A DNA stretch of 64,000 bases from Hericium rajendrae (Eukaryota; Basidiomycota; Agaricomycetes; Russulales; Hericiaceae): contig CM065885.1 in assembly GCA_033439255.1 (NCBI GenBank), forward strand, positions 186,001-250,000. The letters are read 5' to 3'. The notes beneath the pieces were generated by a model. That model saw only the letters and a list, made by a program, of their open reading frames with translations, was not told the origin of the DNA and made no database searches. Below are positions 34,169 through 48,749 of the stretch, piece by piece. Every line of letters starts with the position of its first letter. The stretch's first letter is position 1. The translations under genes and the position numbers were made by a program.

Positions 34169-35696
34169 TTAACCGCTACCAGTGACACCACCCGTAGCAC
34201 CCGTCGCCGCAATGCGCTGTGCGGTCTGGTCCGCAGTGGAGCACGTCACCGACTACGAAACGCCAGATATCAATATCTAGTCCTACCGGGCTTAAGGGCG
34301 AACGCTTACCGTTCCAGCAGAATTAACGAGCGGCAGCGCGGCGCACTGCGTTCCGCCCGCGCACGCAGTAGTGGCGAACTTGCCACCGACGCACTGGGCG
34401 AAGCTGCTACCGACACACGCCTGCTCGCCATCCTGGCAAGGCGAATCGGCGGTCAAGGTCGCGAACTTGGCGTTGAGCTGCTGGGCCTGCTTTCCATTGT
34501 CTGTGGCTAGGCGTCAGCGACAGACGAACCAAGAGACAACAAGTGACATACCAAGAGTGAAAGGCTTCGAGTCGGCTGCTGCACCGCTGCCGGCTGCCGC
34601 CGTACTGCTGTTACCGCCCGCTGCAGCACCAGTGGTCGCATCGTTGTTGCCTGCAGCTGCAGCGCCGGTGGACGCGGGCGTCGCAGCGGAACCAATGGCA
34701 GAAGCAGCTGCGCCACTGGCAGCATCAGACGCGGTAGCAGAAGAGCTGTCAGTCGTGTCGGCTCCTGTGGCCCCTGTGTCGGCCCCACTTGCGGCGCCAG
34801 TGGACGCAGACGTCGCGGCCGAGCCAGTCGCAGAAGCGCCAGTGTCGACGCCAGCGCCGGTCGCGACAACCGCAGAACTGCCTGCACCGGCCGCGGTAGC
34901 GTTGCCTGCAGAGCTGCTTGTGTCATCGCCGGTCGCGGTAGAGTTACCAGCAGAACCGCCTGCGCTGCTGCCACTGTTTCAGAAAGTGAGTGGGAGGATA
35001 CGAAGACGAGATATAACTTACCCGTCAGGCGTACCAGGGGACTGCACCAAGTCGGTCAGTTGCTGTCCGTCAGGAACGGGTCCATCGGTCTTCGCAGGGC
35101 AGGAGCCAGGAGGGTTCGGCGCCGACTGGCCCAACGGCGTGTTGCCAGTCTGATCACCGCTGAACTTGGTGAAGTCAGAGCTCGAGAACTGGCAATGGAA
35201 GAAGCCGTTGAGTTCCTGGTTCTTCGGCGCCGTCTGGCAGTACGGGACCTGCAGACTGTCGGGCTATCCGATGAGATGATCATCAGTCTTGTATCAAAAC
35301 AGGACAACGGGCATCAAGTACCGCATTACGAGGCTGCTGCGCAAAGATCTGTGCGAGCCGAATCATGTCCGGGTCGTTGTTGAGCTGCTTCGCCAGATCA
35401 ACCATAGCGTCGGCCGCGTCTTGCTGGTCGCAGTTCTTGCCTGCGGCCAGAAGAGTCTGGAAAGCGTTCTGGGACACAGTCCCGCACTTGTCTGCACCAC
35501 CCGCCTTTTGCTATAGGACGCGGAACATGAGCGCATGCCCCGTTAGGTTAGAAGACATGTCACTCACGCAGGCAGCTACCCACTGCGTAGTCGACGCAGA
35601 AATTGTTTGAGCGATGCGCTTTTGGTGCTCAAGCGGCAAAGCCGAAGCGACCGCGATGGTCGCAGACGCGAACAATAACTGAGTGAGACGGACCAT
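34169..35696 (-). CDS. Secreted protein with low-complexity linker and C-terminal Cys-rich module, 418 aa
   Basis: Six exons: 35696-35568, 35510-35322, 35263-35022, 34973-34552, 34500-34310 and 34252-34169. The sum of 1257 bases is 419 codons. It begins with a signal peptide (MVRLTQLLFASATIAVASAL), likely followed by a basic processing site (HQKR). An N-terminal domain of about 160 residues contains several Cys. Then comes a linker of about 140 residues almost wholly of Ala, Gly, Ser and Thr, probably heavily O-glycosylated. The C-terminal module is NGKQAQQLNAKFATLTADSP, then CQDGEQACVGSSFAQCVGGK and TTACAGGTQCAALPLVNSAG. It resembles small chitin-binding-like modules (CBM19 type) in basidiomycete secreted proteins; I am only moderately sure of that label. 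A wall or extracellular role is likely. TATAAAAA lies about 135 bases upstream. Confidence 0.8.
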
Positions 35697-35827
35697 TGTC
35701 AAAGTAGCAAAGAAAGAAAGATCTACGCAGAAGACCAGCTAATGAAAATGGCAAATGCGAGCACCGGGCTCGAGGGGGGACAAGTGGGAAGAAGGGGGAC
35801 TGGGGCATAGAATGGAGTCTGCTCAGC

Positions 35828-35835
35828 TTTTTATA
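35828..35835 (-). promoter_or_regulatory. Candidate TATA box of the secreted-protein gene
   Basis: TATAAAAA on the minus strand, 132-139 bases before the ATG at 35,696. Position and sequence fit a fungal core promoter with a leader of about 100 bases. Confidence 0.45.
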
Positions 35836-38639
35836 CTGGCTTTGCAATGGCGGGCGTTATTCTGCAATGGGCGTAAAACGTGGCTGTGGAGCGACCAACA
35901 CTTCGGCCTTTGTCCATCCATTTGCAATTCTGGACAACAACGGTACATAAGAACGTGTTGCTAATCAGGACAATGAACAACGCATCGTGGAGGAAGCCAA
36001 AGATGAAACGCATGCTGAAAATGATCGGGAACAGCGGGAGATGGATGATCATGTGATGTCACGACGAGCTCAGGGAGGACCGTCGTATCCTTGTCGTAGT
36101 TCTGATGACCCTGGTAAAGGGATGAATGCCTTCCTTCCTGCTCGGAGAAGAGTGTTGGAAGGCGCATGAAAGAGATCACTGTCAACAGAGTCTACGACAA
36201 TTTTCAGGATAAAGTTCACTTGACTGTGACGACGAGGCACTTACAGCTGTATTTGGCGCTCAGTCAGTATCGAAAACTAACAACGAGGGCTCAAACTTTC
36301 GAGGTGGAGACATCCGAGGCTGGATTTTTGGTGCACAACGGACCAACATCAAAAATTCAACTTGGCAAAAGTATTGTCTTTCGAATGACGAACAATACGA
36401 TGGAATCGGTTTGAGAGCTGCTGAGCCACTCACTCCGCGCCCATGCCTGGTTACTCAGCCCCAGTTGTCACGATCACCGTCAGATGTAAGATGGTCTGGG
36501 CTATGAGGCATGTGCACATGCTCCAAATTCGTACCATCAATGATATCTTTGAATGGGAGTTGGAAGATGCAGTGCCAGGGCCGCATCATGCAGTAGTGAC
36601 CGACCACAGAAAGCGCAGCGCGTACTGATTCGATTGAGATGGCCCTCTGCCTACAGCGCACGCTGGGCTGAATTGCCCGACATAATGTAGCAGTCACGCG
36701 TTGTGAGCGGGTATGCTATGCAGATCGGAGTGGATACCTGAAAAAAAAAATGTGGAGGCTGAGAGCAAGCCGAGAGAGGCTGAGAGAGACGAAAATCAAT
36801 CTGATTATGTAATATATCTGACGTGACCGTGTCGTCAGTGATGTTGCCATGGCGACATCAAGTTACTCTTGCTAACCCAGTTCGCCCGTTCGTCTCCTCT
36901 TGACCTTTCATAGCCCCTCGTGCACATGGGTGTGGACCGCCAACCAGTTTCTTTACACAACGGGGGGATAGATGCTTGATCGTGCGTAGTCTTTTCAATG
37001 AAATATTGCATCTAAATACGCACACCTTCCGGAACAGAACTCCACTTGCAGCGCTAAACGTCATCTAGAATGCGTTTCAACTATTTCATTTCATAGAGAG
37101 AAACGTTCATCCCTTCCCTTTTTCTTCCCAGTCATATGCATACTTGACCGACTCAGGTAGTTCACAATTCTATTGCCGATGCCAGAGGCAATGCGTCAGA
37201 ATGATCCGCTTGTTGGAACCTGCATCGCCGTTCTCCTGATGCATCAGTGGCCTTGCATACGAGCAAGCGCGCGGACAGCGAATATCTTGTCCTGTTACTA
37301 TTGGACGATCGCCTGACTTCGATGCATGCCTTCTCAAACTGGACAGCATATCTCTGCATCGCAACCGCTGCATGTGAGTGCTCCATACTCAACAGCGTCA
37401 CTGATTCTGCCTTCACTTGCATGTTACGATCAAATTCTGCGTCTAGTAGTTTCTGGGCGTCCTCTCTGTACGGTTCGATGCAGATCATTGAGGTACCTGC
37501 TTGGGATGATGTGAACACCTTCGTAGGTTGTGCTGGCCTTATTAGGCCTCACTTTCATATCAGGACTTGCAGCCCATCCGGTGATGACCCTTTCCACGAT
37601 CAGGTTGCCGTGCTTTCTATCACCATTCGATTCGACCTTCTACACGTCGGGAGATCCGAGGTTCGTCAACATGTCGACCAGTTGAGACTTCCCGCACCCT
37701 GCCATATGACTGCAGACCCGGATGATCAGAGTTTGTCTTCGAAGGTCATGGAGGAGCAGACAATCGAAATGCCACATTCGAGCAGTTCGCATGCCGAGAG
37801 CCCATTACAAAAGTCTGGGCGTACGATATCTGGTGCGATGGTAGCACCGAATCACTGGTCAGAACGCTGATGATGCAGATCCAATCTCGGGTACGTCAAC
37901 TTGTATCCTACCTGAAAGCATCAGTCCAACCGACCCTGATTGACCTGTCAGCGGTTTCCGGTGGCCACGATGGTCTTTGCGCCCTGTGACCTGTGCAATG
38001 CTCAGGACGCTGGGCTTGATACAATCTAACGCCAGCTGGGTTTTTGACGACCATCTCTTCCGTTCGATGCTTCGTCCCTATCGTATCCTGCGGCATCTCA
38101 TGTGGACGAAAGTCATCCCACTTCTCGACAGGCTTGTCCCTTCATCGCGCGCATCTTACTTCATGATCGTCGATAAGATGTAAAAGCAAGAAAAGACACG
38201 GTCTCTATACAAGGTAGAGTTCCACATGCCGCGGTCGTCATGCTGCATCTGGGGGACGCTGCAGCTTGTACGACCTCGTGCGGTGTTTACGCTGTGGGAT
38301 CTCATCCAGGAGCAACGAGTGATGTCGTTATAGGAACTGATGACCGGCATTAGAGGGACCGTCTGTCGTTGGTCTGTCGTCCTGCAGGAAGAGCCGAATG
38401 GAACCAGGATATGGAGGAGGAACGAGCGAGAAACAGGTACTGCGTCCCATTTAGCTGGTCACCGTTGATACCTTCCTCCCGATATCCTGCATCTAAGTCA
38501 ACTTTCTTGTAAGGTTACATATCCTTAGTCTGCTACTCGAATGTAATTGGGCACTACTGAAAGCCACACAATGATACTGCATCCAGCACAGGCATCGTCA
38601 TTATCCTCAACGGAACAGTCTCGTACGTGCTTCATCCAT
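35836..38639. other. Long intergenic stretch with at most one gene relic
   Basis: Nearly 3 kb with no intact gene. Frames up to 207 codons occur on both strands without family resemblance. The one patch with coding character, 37,162-37,760 on the minus strand, is listed separately. Confidence 0.45.
37162..37760 (-). pseudogene. Possible relic of a P-loop NTPase gene
   Basis: The minus strand at 37687-37704 reads AGCGKS followed by QLVDMLTNLG, like the phosphate-binding loop of fungal P-loop GTPase-like proteins. The first glycine of a full Walker A is absent. About 200 bases on, a helical stretch (EDAQKLLDAEFDRN) is open for over 100 codons in another frame. No start, splice pattern or further motif could be joined, so this is at best a decayed fragment. 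Confidence 0.25.
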
Positions 38640-38993
38640 TCACGCTCTTCCAGTCCTTTCGCCTTCATCGTTCGCCAGCCTATCGACAGTCTTGATCAAG
38701 TCCTCCATCGCAGTGACCATCTGTTGCATCTGCTCCCTCAAAACCGACAATTCCGACCGATCGAGTTCTTCAGGCCGTCTGACGAACTCGGCACCTGCAG
38801 ACGATGGGTATCCTTGAGGTGCCATCTCAGCATCATTGCCAGAGCCGCCATCACGGTCGTTATTGTCCCCGTCGCCATAGGCATCGATGCCGTCTGATAC
38901 TAGAAGCTCTACTTCGTGTTCATCGTCCGTGGTGGTACGGGTATCTGTTGCATAGCGCGACACCGATGCAGAATCTATCGCCATGCATTCCAA
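38640..38993 (-). CDS. Small acidic coiled-coil frame, possible 3' exon of next gene
   Basis: A 117-codon frame with an acidic, Gly/Asp-rich first half and a coiled-coil-like end (LREQMQQMVTAMEDLIKTVD). Fungal regulators with Cys clusters often end in such coils, so it may be the last exon of the gene at 39,081-40,098. A stop at 39,081 and the lack of a clear intron between them leave this open. Confidence 0.35.
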   Translation of the reverse strand: MECMAIDSASVSRYATDTRTTTDDEHEVELLVSDGIDAYGDGDNNDRDGGSGNDAEMAPQGYPSSAGAEFVRRPEELDRSELSVLREQMQQMVTAMEDLIKTVDRLANDEGERTGRA

Positions 38994-39080
38994 CAGTCAG
39001 CCTAGCCCCAGTGATCGAATAGTTCGGAGATCGTTACCTATCCGCGCTCGTGCGATAATCACTGGTCCAGCTACGTGCTG

Positions 39081-40098
39081 CTATCTTTGTTGAATACGAT
39101 TACTCTTTCTTGCTTCCTGAGGAAGCACATCACGGCGCGCCGAGTCTATATTGCCCACATTCTGCACACGTTGCCCGATCTCCACAATGGCATCGTCAGA
39201 ACTAGTTTCATGCCCTTCAGCTGCTTCTGAATGGTTATTTGAGGTCGAATCCTCAGAGAGATCGATGACTCTACGTCCACGACGTCTCTTCTGGCGGGCG
39301 TTTCGGTATTTTGAACACTTGAAATGCCTGACAGAGCACCGGTGACAAGCTGTTCCCGGGAGGCCGGAGCATGTACTGGCCAGACCATCAAGCATGCATC
39401 GTTTGCAGCTCTTGATGTGAGGAAGTGGAACGCGTTCACACTACGACATACGAGCCATATGGCTATGAGGACGGCTGTATAAAAACTGAGCTCCAAAATG
39501 CACCTGCTCTGAATTGAGATCGTCGACCACAAATTGTTCTTCCTGAGGCTTCGTGGCAATGCTATTGCTGCTTTTTAACGACGCATGTAGATTTAAGGTT
39601 GGCTTCCCAGCAGTTGACACTGCCGCAAGTCTGCTCATAGGTGTCAGATAAGCATGCCCGTCGGCCAAAGACATACCTTTTCTTGCTCTGGCCATCATCC
39701 TCATTGCCTGCCCTGCGCTTTTGCAGACGCGGCTCGCGTTCCACGCGTTCCACCACCCGCTGTCTCACAGCGACGTCTATCCACTGTTCTACGCATGTCT
39801 CCACACTAAGAAATCCCTCCAGCACATATCGACGAGCCGATGATGTCATCGGGGGATGCTGCATCCATCGGAATCGTTCACCGTTGAACCATAGGACGTA
39901 GGACCACCGATCCCTACGCCTGTGATCACTGGAAAGCAAGGGGTGAACGAGTGAAGTACCCGCCCTCACATCACTATTTCCCTCCCAAAGCCGCCAATCG
40001 TGGCCTGCGGCTGCATAACACACCCATACGCTACGCCCTTCTCTGTCGATGAAGACGTCGCCTGCCCTCGCTAAGGCGGGATCAGGAGGGCCTGACAA
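39081..40098 (-). CDS. Zinc-cluster-like regulator with six cysteines
   Basis: At least three exons: about 40098-39677, 39630-39504 and 39440-39081, with introns of 46 and 63 bases. The true start lies upstream of the recognisable part and was not found. The first exon has a WVCYAAAGHDWRLW / WSYVLWFNGERFRW-type domain and ends in a basic patch (RLQKRR, QSKKR). The third exon has the cysteine cluster CKRC-x8-C-x7-C-x2-C-x6-C (around 39,402-39,322), then the basic run RQKRRRGRR, then an acidic Ser-rich tail. The spacing is close to Zn(II)2Cys6 DNA-binding clusters, though the first gap is longer than usual. Many Agaricomycetes carry such proteins with unknown targets. DNA binding in the nucleus is inferred. 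Confidence 0.55.
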
Positions 40099-40980
40099 GG
40101 CCGTGCTGGAAGAGAACTCGTGTCAACACAGGGCAAACTTCCCGGAGCGCGTGCCAATGCGATGGAAGGGATACGAGGTTGGTAGGTCGAGGAGGTCGAT
40201 GATTTGCTTCGTCGCGGTGATATGGAGTCAGGGAGCCCTGACGGCAGGCGAGCCTCAGGCAAGATGAGGAGGTAGAACCGGGAAGTCGATATCCTTGTCT
40301 TTGTCCGAGTCGATCACGGCGTCGTTCTATTAGATGGGACGGGTGAAAGTGTTAGTTGAAGGTGATACGATATCTCGAGGTATCATTGAGTGAGTGTCTA
40401 CTCTGTCTCTGAAGATAGCTAAAGATAGTCGTCGTTACCCACACTGGTCATAATAAGGCAAAATGAATAGACAAGGATTCCAGCCTTTTAGTATACAAAG
40501 CAGATGACACCGGTGACGTCTTGAGCTCATTGCTAGAAAATGAGTAGATATATACCGAGCCGCGTATGTGACACTGAAAAGTTATACGCTGAAAAGATCA
40601 GATGCTTAACGATTCGCTTTCAATGAAGATGGCAGGAACATACATATAGATCATACAAACGCATGAAACAGTGAATATCTGAACAGCGTAGACAGTGGTA
40701 GGCGCTATAAGGATTTGGGCGCCTTCTGCCACGGAAATCGGGATGCCGCGGAATTTGAAGCTGGCGATCAAACATTGTAAAACCGACACCCATAACGTTC
40801 AATATGACGGTCTGGCCGCCAGCGCAACGTCAGTACTTGCGACTTTCACTCTATCGCTGAAATTTCCTTCAAAAGTACACTTGAAATCCAACTGATACAC
40901 AAGATGGGAACTGTTGCGGTGCGTTGATATACTATGTATTGTATTGTGCTGACCGTAGCGGACAATTATGGTATAGAAGT
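40099..40980. other. Intergenic stretch
   Basis: May hold the missing 5' exon of the zinc-cluster-like gene (40,100-40,330) and the 3' flank of the HMG gene. No other feature recognised. Confidence 0.45.
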
Positions 40981-42568
40981 CTACTGAAACCCAGAGCAGT
41001 AAAAATCGTTGTCGACGATACGATCCACGTCCTCATGCGACGTGCTAAGCAGGTCTGTCTGGGTAATGTCAAATGTGGGCAGCGCGTGATGGTAGGAAAA
41101 CAATGTTTCTGTATGCCCAACGCCGTCCGTCCGACCGTCGTTTGCAAATCCGACGATGCCAGGCGCGACTGTGCCCAAGGACGCGCCGTAATGCGAACTC
41201 TCTGGATAGAGTTCAATTGGTGATATTTCCCGAATGCGTTGCTGATAGATATCAACCTCGCTGAAAGGCAAACCCGAAGCTCCTGGCACGGCTTCGTCGC
41301 TCGGCTGGTCAAAGTTGAGGGAGGCTGGTCCCAGATCCGGAGCTGGCTCGACAAAGTCGGGACATCCATCTGACAGGCCGTACGAATCCTGGTACATGGG
41401 CTGTCGGAAAGGATCGTTGAAGGTGCCCAAGAAATCTGGCAGCGAAGGTATGTTTGACTGTGTGTCCTAATGTACATTCAACTTATGGCACGCGTCGAAG
41501 GTTACACGTTATACTGGGAGACATACCAGGGGTAGCGACGAAGAGCAGTAAATCGGCTCCCTATGACTGGGTCCAGAATTTGCGTATCCGTCGTGAGCGG
41601 GCGACCACTGATACGAGTCAGGGAAAGGGTTCCAAGACGAGATGCCTTCGTCGCTGGGGAATGAAGTCGGATACAAGCCCTGGAAAACGCGACTTGGCCG
41701 ACGTTGCATATCGTCTTGGACAAAGGGCATGCTGGCGATGTAATGAAGGGCATCAAGCTGCGGCACTGTGGCGGGAGGCGGACAAGACGAAGAACGTCTA
41801 GGAGGCGCAAAAGCGGAACTCTTGAGGGGTTCGTCCCCAGCGGTCGATGCGGTCTACGTCTAAGTACTCGACCTCCTCTCTGTCTGGTATCTCCAGCCTC
41901 GGAAGGGTGGCGTCGGTCTGCCATGGCTCGCTATACTCTTGTCTGGCCTTCATCTTTCCTGTCTTCCTCTTCTCCCGTCTGGTGTTAGCATCGCCCACCT
42001 CTCCTATCGGTGAATAGCGATATCCGGGATAGCGGCTGCGATGCTCCTGCTTCTCCTTTGCAGCCAAGGCAACCCACGGCGCGCGCTCGGTCTCGCCCAT
42101 GCCCTGCCAGATGCGGCCAGCGATGCGGGAGATGTTCCTATGGTCGTGCTCGACGCTTGCCGGGATCTTCTTCTGCGCCACAAAATCGCACCGGAAGAGG
42201 ATGAAGGCATTCCGTGGCCGCGGGATGTGGCCCGGGGGCTGTCGACGCGCATGCGACTTCTTTGTGGGTCTGTCGGAAGATGATGAATGGTTGGATGCAC
42301 CAGCGGATGGGATGATTGACGGCATCAAGGCATGGAGCAGCGGTGAAGGTGTGTCCTCAATGTTGAGATGTCTGAGCGCTTCAGACAGTGGAATGAGCAT
42401 GATAGGTTGCTCGCAGCTGTCTATCGACGTACCTTTCTCCACGGTGCTCTCTTCCTCCGAGCCAGAAAGCAGGGCCATCTCAAGAGGTGGAGATAGAGGA
42501 AGAGGCGTAGGCATGAAGATGAAAGGAGAACTTGTCCTGCGAGTGGCCGGATGTACAGATCGGCGCAT
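40981..42568 (-). CDS. HMG-box transcription factor, 493 aa
   Basis: Three exons: 42568-41858, 41820-41527 and 41457-40981. The sum of 1482 bases is 494 codons. The HMG box covers about residues 110-185: GHIPRPRNAFILFRCDF, then HDHRNISRIAGRIWQGM, then ERAPWVALAAKEKQEHRSRY. The fold and PRPxNAFILFR start are those of fungal MATA_HMG/SOX-like regulators (mating-type, Pcc1- or Rox1-like). The rest is Ser/Pro-rich and acidic, as expected for an activation or repression region. The first intron would be only 37 bases with an AAG acceptor. Without it the protein stops at 41,798 after the box, so the long form depends on that junction. Nuclear. There is no pheromone receptor or homeodomain gene nearby, so nothing marks this as a mating locus. 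Confidence 0.8.
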
Positions 42569-44161
42569 CGAGGCCGCCGCAAGGACAAAGGCTGTATATC
42601 TGGATTCTATATCAAACCGAAGACAGAGGAATGGGCCCGTCGTTTGACCCTGAAGGTCATAGCTGAACCATATAAACCTTCACTGTCGCCCAGGCCTGGG
42701 CAGGATCTCGTACGCGATTGGCGACGTCCTGCGTAGCGGGAATAAGCGTCAAAAGCGCTCCAAATCATATTCATTCCGAGCAGTAGGCCTGCTGCTATAG
42801 GAGGCAGTCGGCGCGCGGCTTACGCCTGTCCAGCGCTCGACCTCGGTCTCTCACACAATCACCAGATCTTGGATTCAGGTCTTCACTTATCGTCGACGCG
42901 ATATTACGATACCTTCCCCCGTTTATTTCGACATATTCGGTCCCGGTCCAGGGAATATTGGATCGAAAGCGGTCGAGTCTCAGGCTCCCTGCTCGTGCCA
43001 ACTGCCCTTCTTTGCTTGTGGTTTGAGATCATACTTATCATGATGATCTGCGATATCCGCTATGAGATCTTTGCCTGCTGTCCCTCCTCCTTCAGCCATT
43101 TGCGGTCCTCGATTCGGGAATTTCTTCCGGAGTTCGGTCCCTTTTTGAGGATCATCTACCGAGTTGACGCGGGGAGGTGAGTCGAACAAGCGCGGTGGCA
43201 AGCACTTATTCTATGTTCCTTGTCGCGCCATCACTCGTCTGGATATCTAGCAATGTTCCACGCACCTCTTCCAGCACTGACTCATTTGATGGTCCTGAGG
43301 CGAGTCGGTTCTCATGCAAGTTGGAGAAAACGGAATCAAATCGAGCCATCGCCCTTCTATGCGGCGCCGTCTCGTGCCTTACATCACGCCAGATCCAGCC
43401 GGCAGCAGTGCTAGATCCACGTGTTCTGCGCTTTATCGCCGTCTCCAGCGTGTCCAAACTCTCAGATCTTATTCTCCGTATCTCACAGGATACAGCCTTC
43501 TGTTCCATCGCAGGATTCGCTCAGATTTCTACCAGCCTGCCTCGCGATAGTTGAAGATACGTGTGCAGGGACAGGATCTTGTCTGCAAAGGCGAGGGGCG
43601 TGTTCCTGCGCAAGGCTAGACTAGCGGAGTTCGCGGGGATGCGGTGTTGCGATTTCTGGTCGCTGAGCGCTGAGCGGCGCCCGCCTCGTCCCAAGTCCCC
43701 ACACCGTCCACTGCAGAGTCGCTGCATTTGCTTTAGGGCATAATTTCCTCTTGGCCCTCCAAATGGCTAGTTCGACTTGTGGAGCTGCACAGGTGTTCGG
43801 CTGCAAGTCGCCGTCGCTCCTCGCTCATGCTCTATGCCATAACAGCAACGCCGGTAAATTCACTTCGTCTGTCATCCCAGAAGCTTCTGTTCTAGGTCGA
43901 TATGGATACGTCAATCAAACTCATAGTCCCCATACTGTGAGCGCATGTGGGCGTAGCATCCACTGGTCACTCCACCCTAAGCGATTCGCATGATGCTTGC
44001 TTTGTGGGCGTTCGAATTGAAGAAGCACACCGGCCCTGACGGATTGTACGTGACGATTGCATTCTGTGGATGGATCTGCGCTGAAATCGGGCCCTTCGCG
44101 TGCACACATGACATCTCAGTGGTATCTCATATCTCTGTTTTGGGTTGTCCGTGCAACATGC
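42569..44161. other. Intergenic stretch
   Basis: A 100-codon helical frame on the minus strand (43,206-43,508) and shorter ones are open but unrecognised and lack a splice pattern. Nothing else supportable in 1.6 kb. Confidence 0.45.
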
Positions 44162-45455
44162 CTAGACCTCCACACCATCCTCCGCCAAGAAGGCCAGAAG
44201 GGTTCGCTCGGGGAAGTCCCAGTGGGCCTAAGACGACAAGCACGGAATTAGTACGTATCGCCTCGTCGTGACACAAGCCAGACTCACGAAGTGATTCACG
44301 CCCCTCATCAGCCTGAAGTCGATCTTCCTCATTGGTCTCCCCGCGCGCTTTGCCGCGGCGACTTCATCCTGCAGAATCCAGTACGCCAGAACGATTTCGA
44401 ATATGCTATGTTGGCAGGCGAGGTGCCTCACTGGCATGTCCCACCATCCGTCGTAAGGGTCGGCCTGGTCGGGCTCACCAGTCGGCTGATCGGCGGCAGC
44501 GGGTGGGTGGAAGGCCTTCTCCCTGAACGCCTTGTAGAATCCATACTTGAAGCCCTGCTCTATAAGCGCAAAATCAGACCCGGTCCTCCCGCCCTTCGTG
44601 TCGAGGACGGCTGCGATATCTGCTCGGGACATCCTCGCCAGGGTTGCGGAGGAACCTGGCACCTCCTCGCGCGCCAGCCCGATGGTGGAGAGCGAGTCTC
44701 CGTGCTGATAGTACCTGGAGAGCAGCAGGTGGTACTCCTCGGCGGGATCCACTCCAGGCGGCGTCATGAGTCTGGCGTGCAAGGGCGTTGGGTCCATCCC
44801 TGCAGGCATAGGGAAACCAAACGTCCGGATCGCGGTATCTAGTTGGCAATATACTTTCAGTCTGTTGCATGGCTAACTCAGGTTCAGTGCACGCACCAAA
44901 GATGATAATCCGACGGATGTACGGCCGAAGCCTGCGGGCCGCGGGACGTCCCGAATGCGCGAGCAGCCCGATGGCGAACAGGGCGGCGAGCGACCAGCCG
45001 ACGAAGATGATGCCGCCCGTGTTGTCCTGCACCGGCTGGATCCCCTCTTGTTCAATGAAGAGCCTGAGGAAGTCGTGTATTTCGTCCATGCGGCCTTCCA
45101 CGAACGTGAACACGTCCTTCTGGCCTTCCTTGACGCTCTTCCCTCCGTCGAGGAGGTGCCTGTCCTCCTCGGTCAGCGGGTCCGCGCCTGGGTAGTCCCG
45201 CCGCGAGATGCAGACAACCCTTGTGTCGTGCTTGTGCGCGTAGGTCTGGAGAGGATCAAAGACGCCTGCAGGTGATTTACACGAAACAATATTCAATAGG
45301 CTTCATTTGGCGCGATGCATTTAGGATCTACCAATTTTCCAGGTGAGTCCATGGATAGTCACAACCGTCGTATAGTTCAGAACTGTACTCCCTGGTAGAG
45401 CACCTGTGTCGCTGTAGGCGAGAGCCCCCAGCTTTCGTAGGGATTCGGGTGGCAT
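44162..45455 (-). CDS. Alpha/beta hydrolase, 369 aa
   Basis: Four exons: 45455-45332, 45265-44897, 44838-44288 and 44227-44162. The sum of 1110 bases is 370 codons. An in-frame ATG at 45,509 would add 18 residues. Landmarks follow the family order. LAYSDTGALPGS comes first, then NYTTVVTIHGLTW with the oxyanion-hole HG. Next are RVVCISRRDYPGADP and the nucleophile elbow VGWSLAAL. Last are RGVNHFAHWDFPE with the catalytic-position His and the short tail. The elbow reads G-W-S-L-A rather than G-x-S-x-G; the Ser is present. No signal peptide, so probably cytosolic. Substrate unknown: esterase, epoxide hydrolase and dehalogenase types all share this fold. Confidence 0.85.
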
Positions 45456-45509
45456 GTTGGTCGATTGGACGTGGCTCTGGGTACGTGACCTCCACTTCCC
45501 TGTAGTCAT

Positions 45510-45946
45510 TTAAATCCGTCCACGCATTCAAATCGAGTCCGATAATATAGGAAGAGATTTCGAGAAGCGTACCTTCTCAATTTAGAGTCCGCATGACTCG
45601 TTTAGAATCAGATCCACAGATCTGCTGCGTCTAAGTTGCGTAGCGGGACTAATGTCGCAGGCGATGTGACCAACGGAGATACTGGACTGTACGCTGCGGG
45701 CCTCGGATGCGTTGAACTGCACTCGCGCAAGAGAGGCTAGGCTTGGCAAGAATTAACGGAAGCATGTATTAACTGCGTAGGATAAGTAGGTGAGCGCGAG
45801 AATACGTGTGACAGGACTGAAAAAGGGATACATCAAGAGCAAAGACCACCAGGGATGTATATGTATAAACGAATAGACGTGATGAGATCCAATAACAACG
45901 AAAACGACGACGAAATGAGGGAGGAATGATACATGAATCCGATACA
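45510..45946. other. Intergenic stretch
   Basis: Promoter of the hydrolase gene and 3' flank of the ubiquitin-ligase gene. No feature recognised. Confidence 0.5.

Positions 45947-48749
<2,803 letters not shown>

Noticed and set aside
34371-35153. A 260-codon Ala/Pro-rich frame on the plus strand
   Set aside because: Antisense of the repetitive linker of the secreted protein on the minus strand, which has signal peptide and a full splice model.
40981-42568. HMG-box gene as a mating-type locus
   Set aside because: In basidiomycetes mating type is set by homeodomain and pheromone/receptor genes; none is seen nearby.
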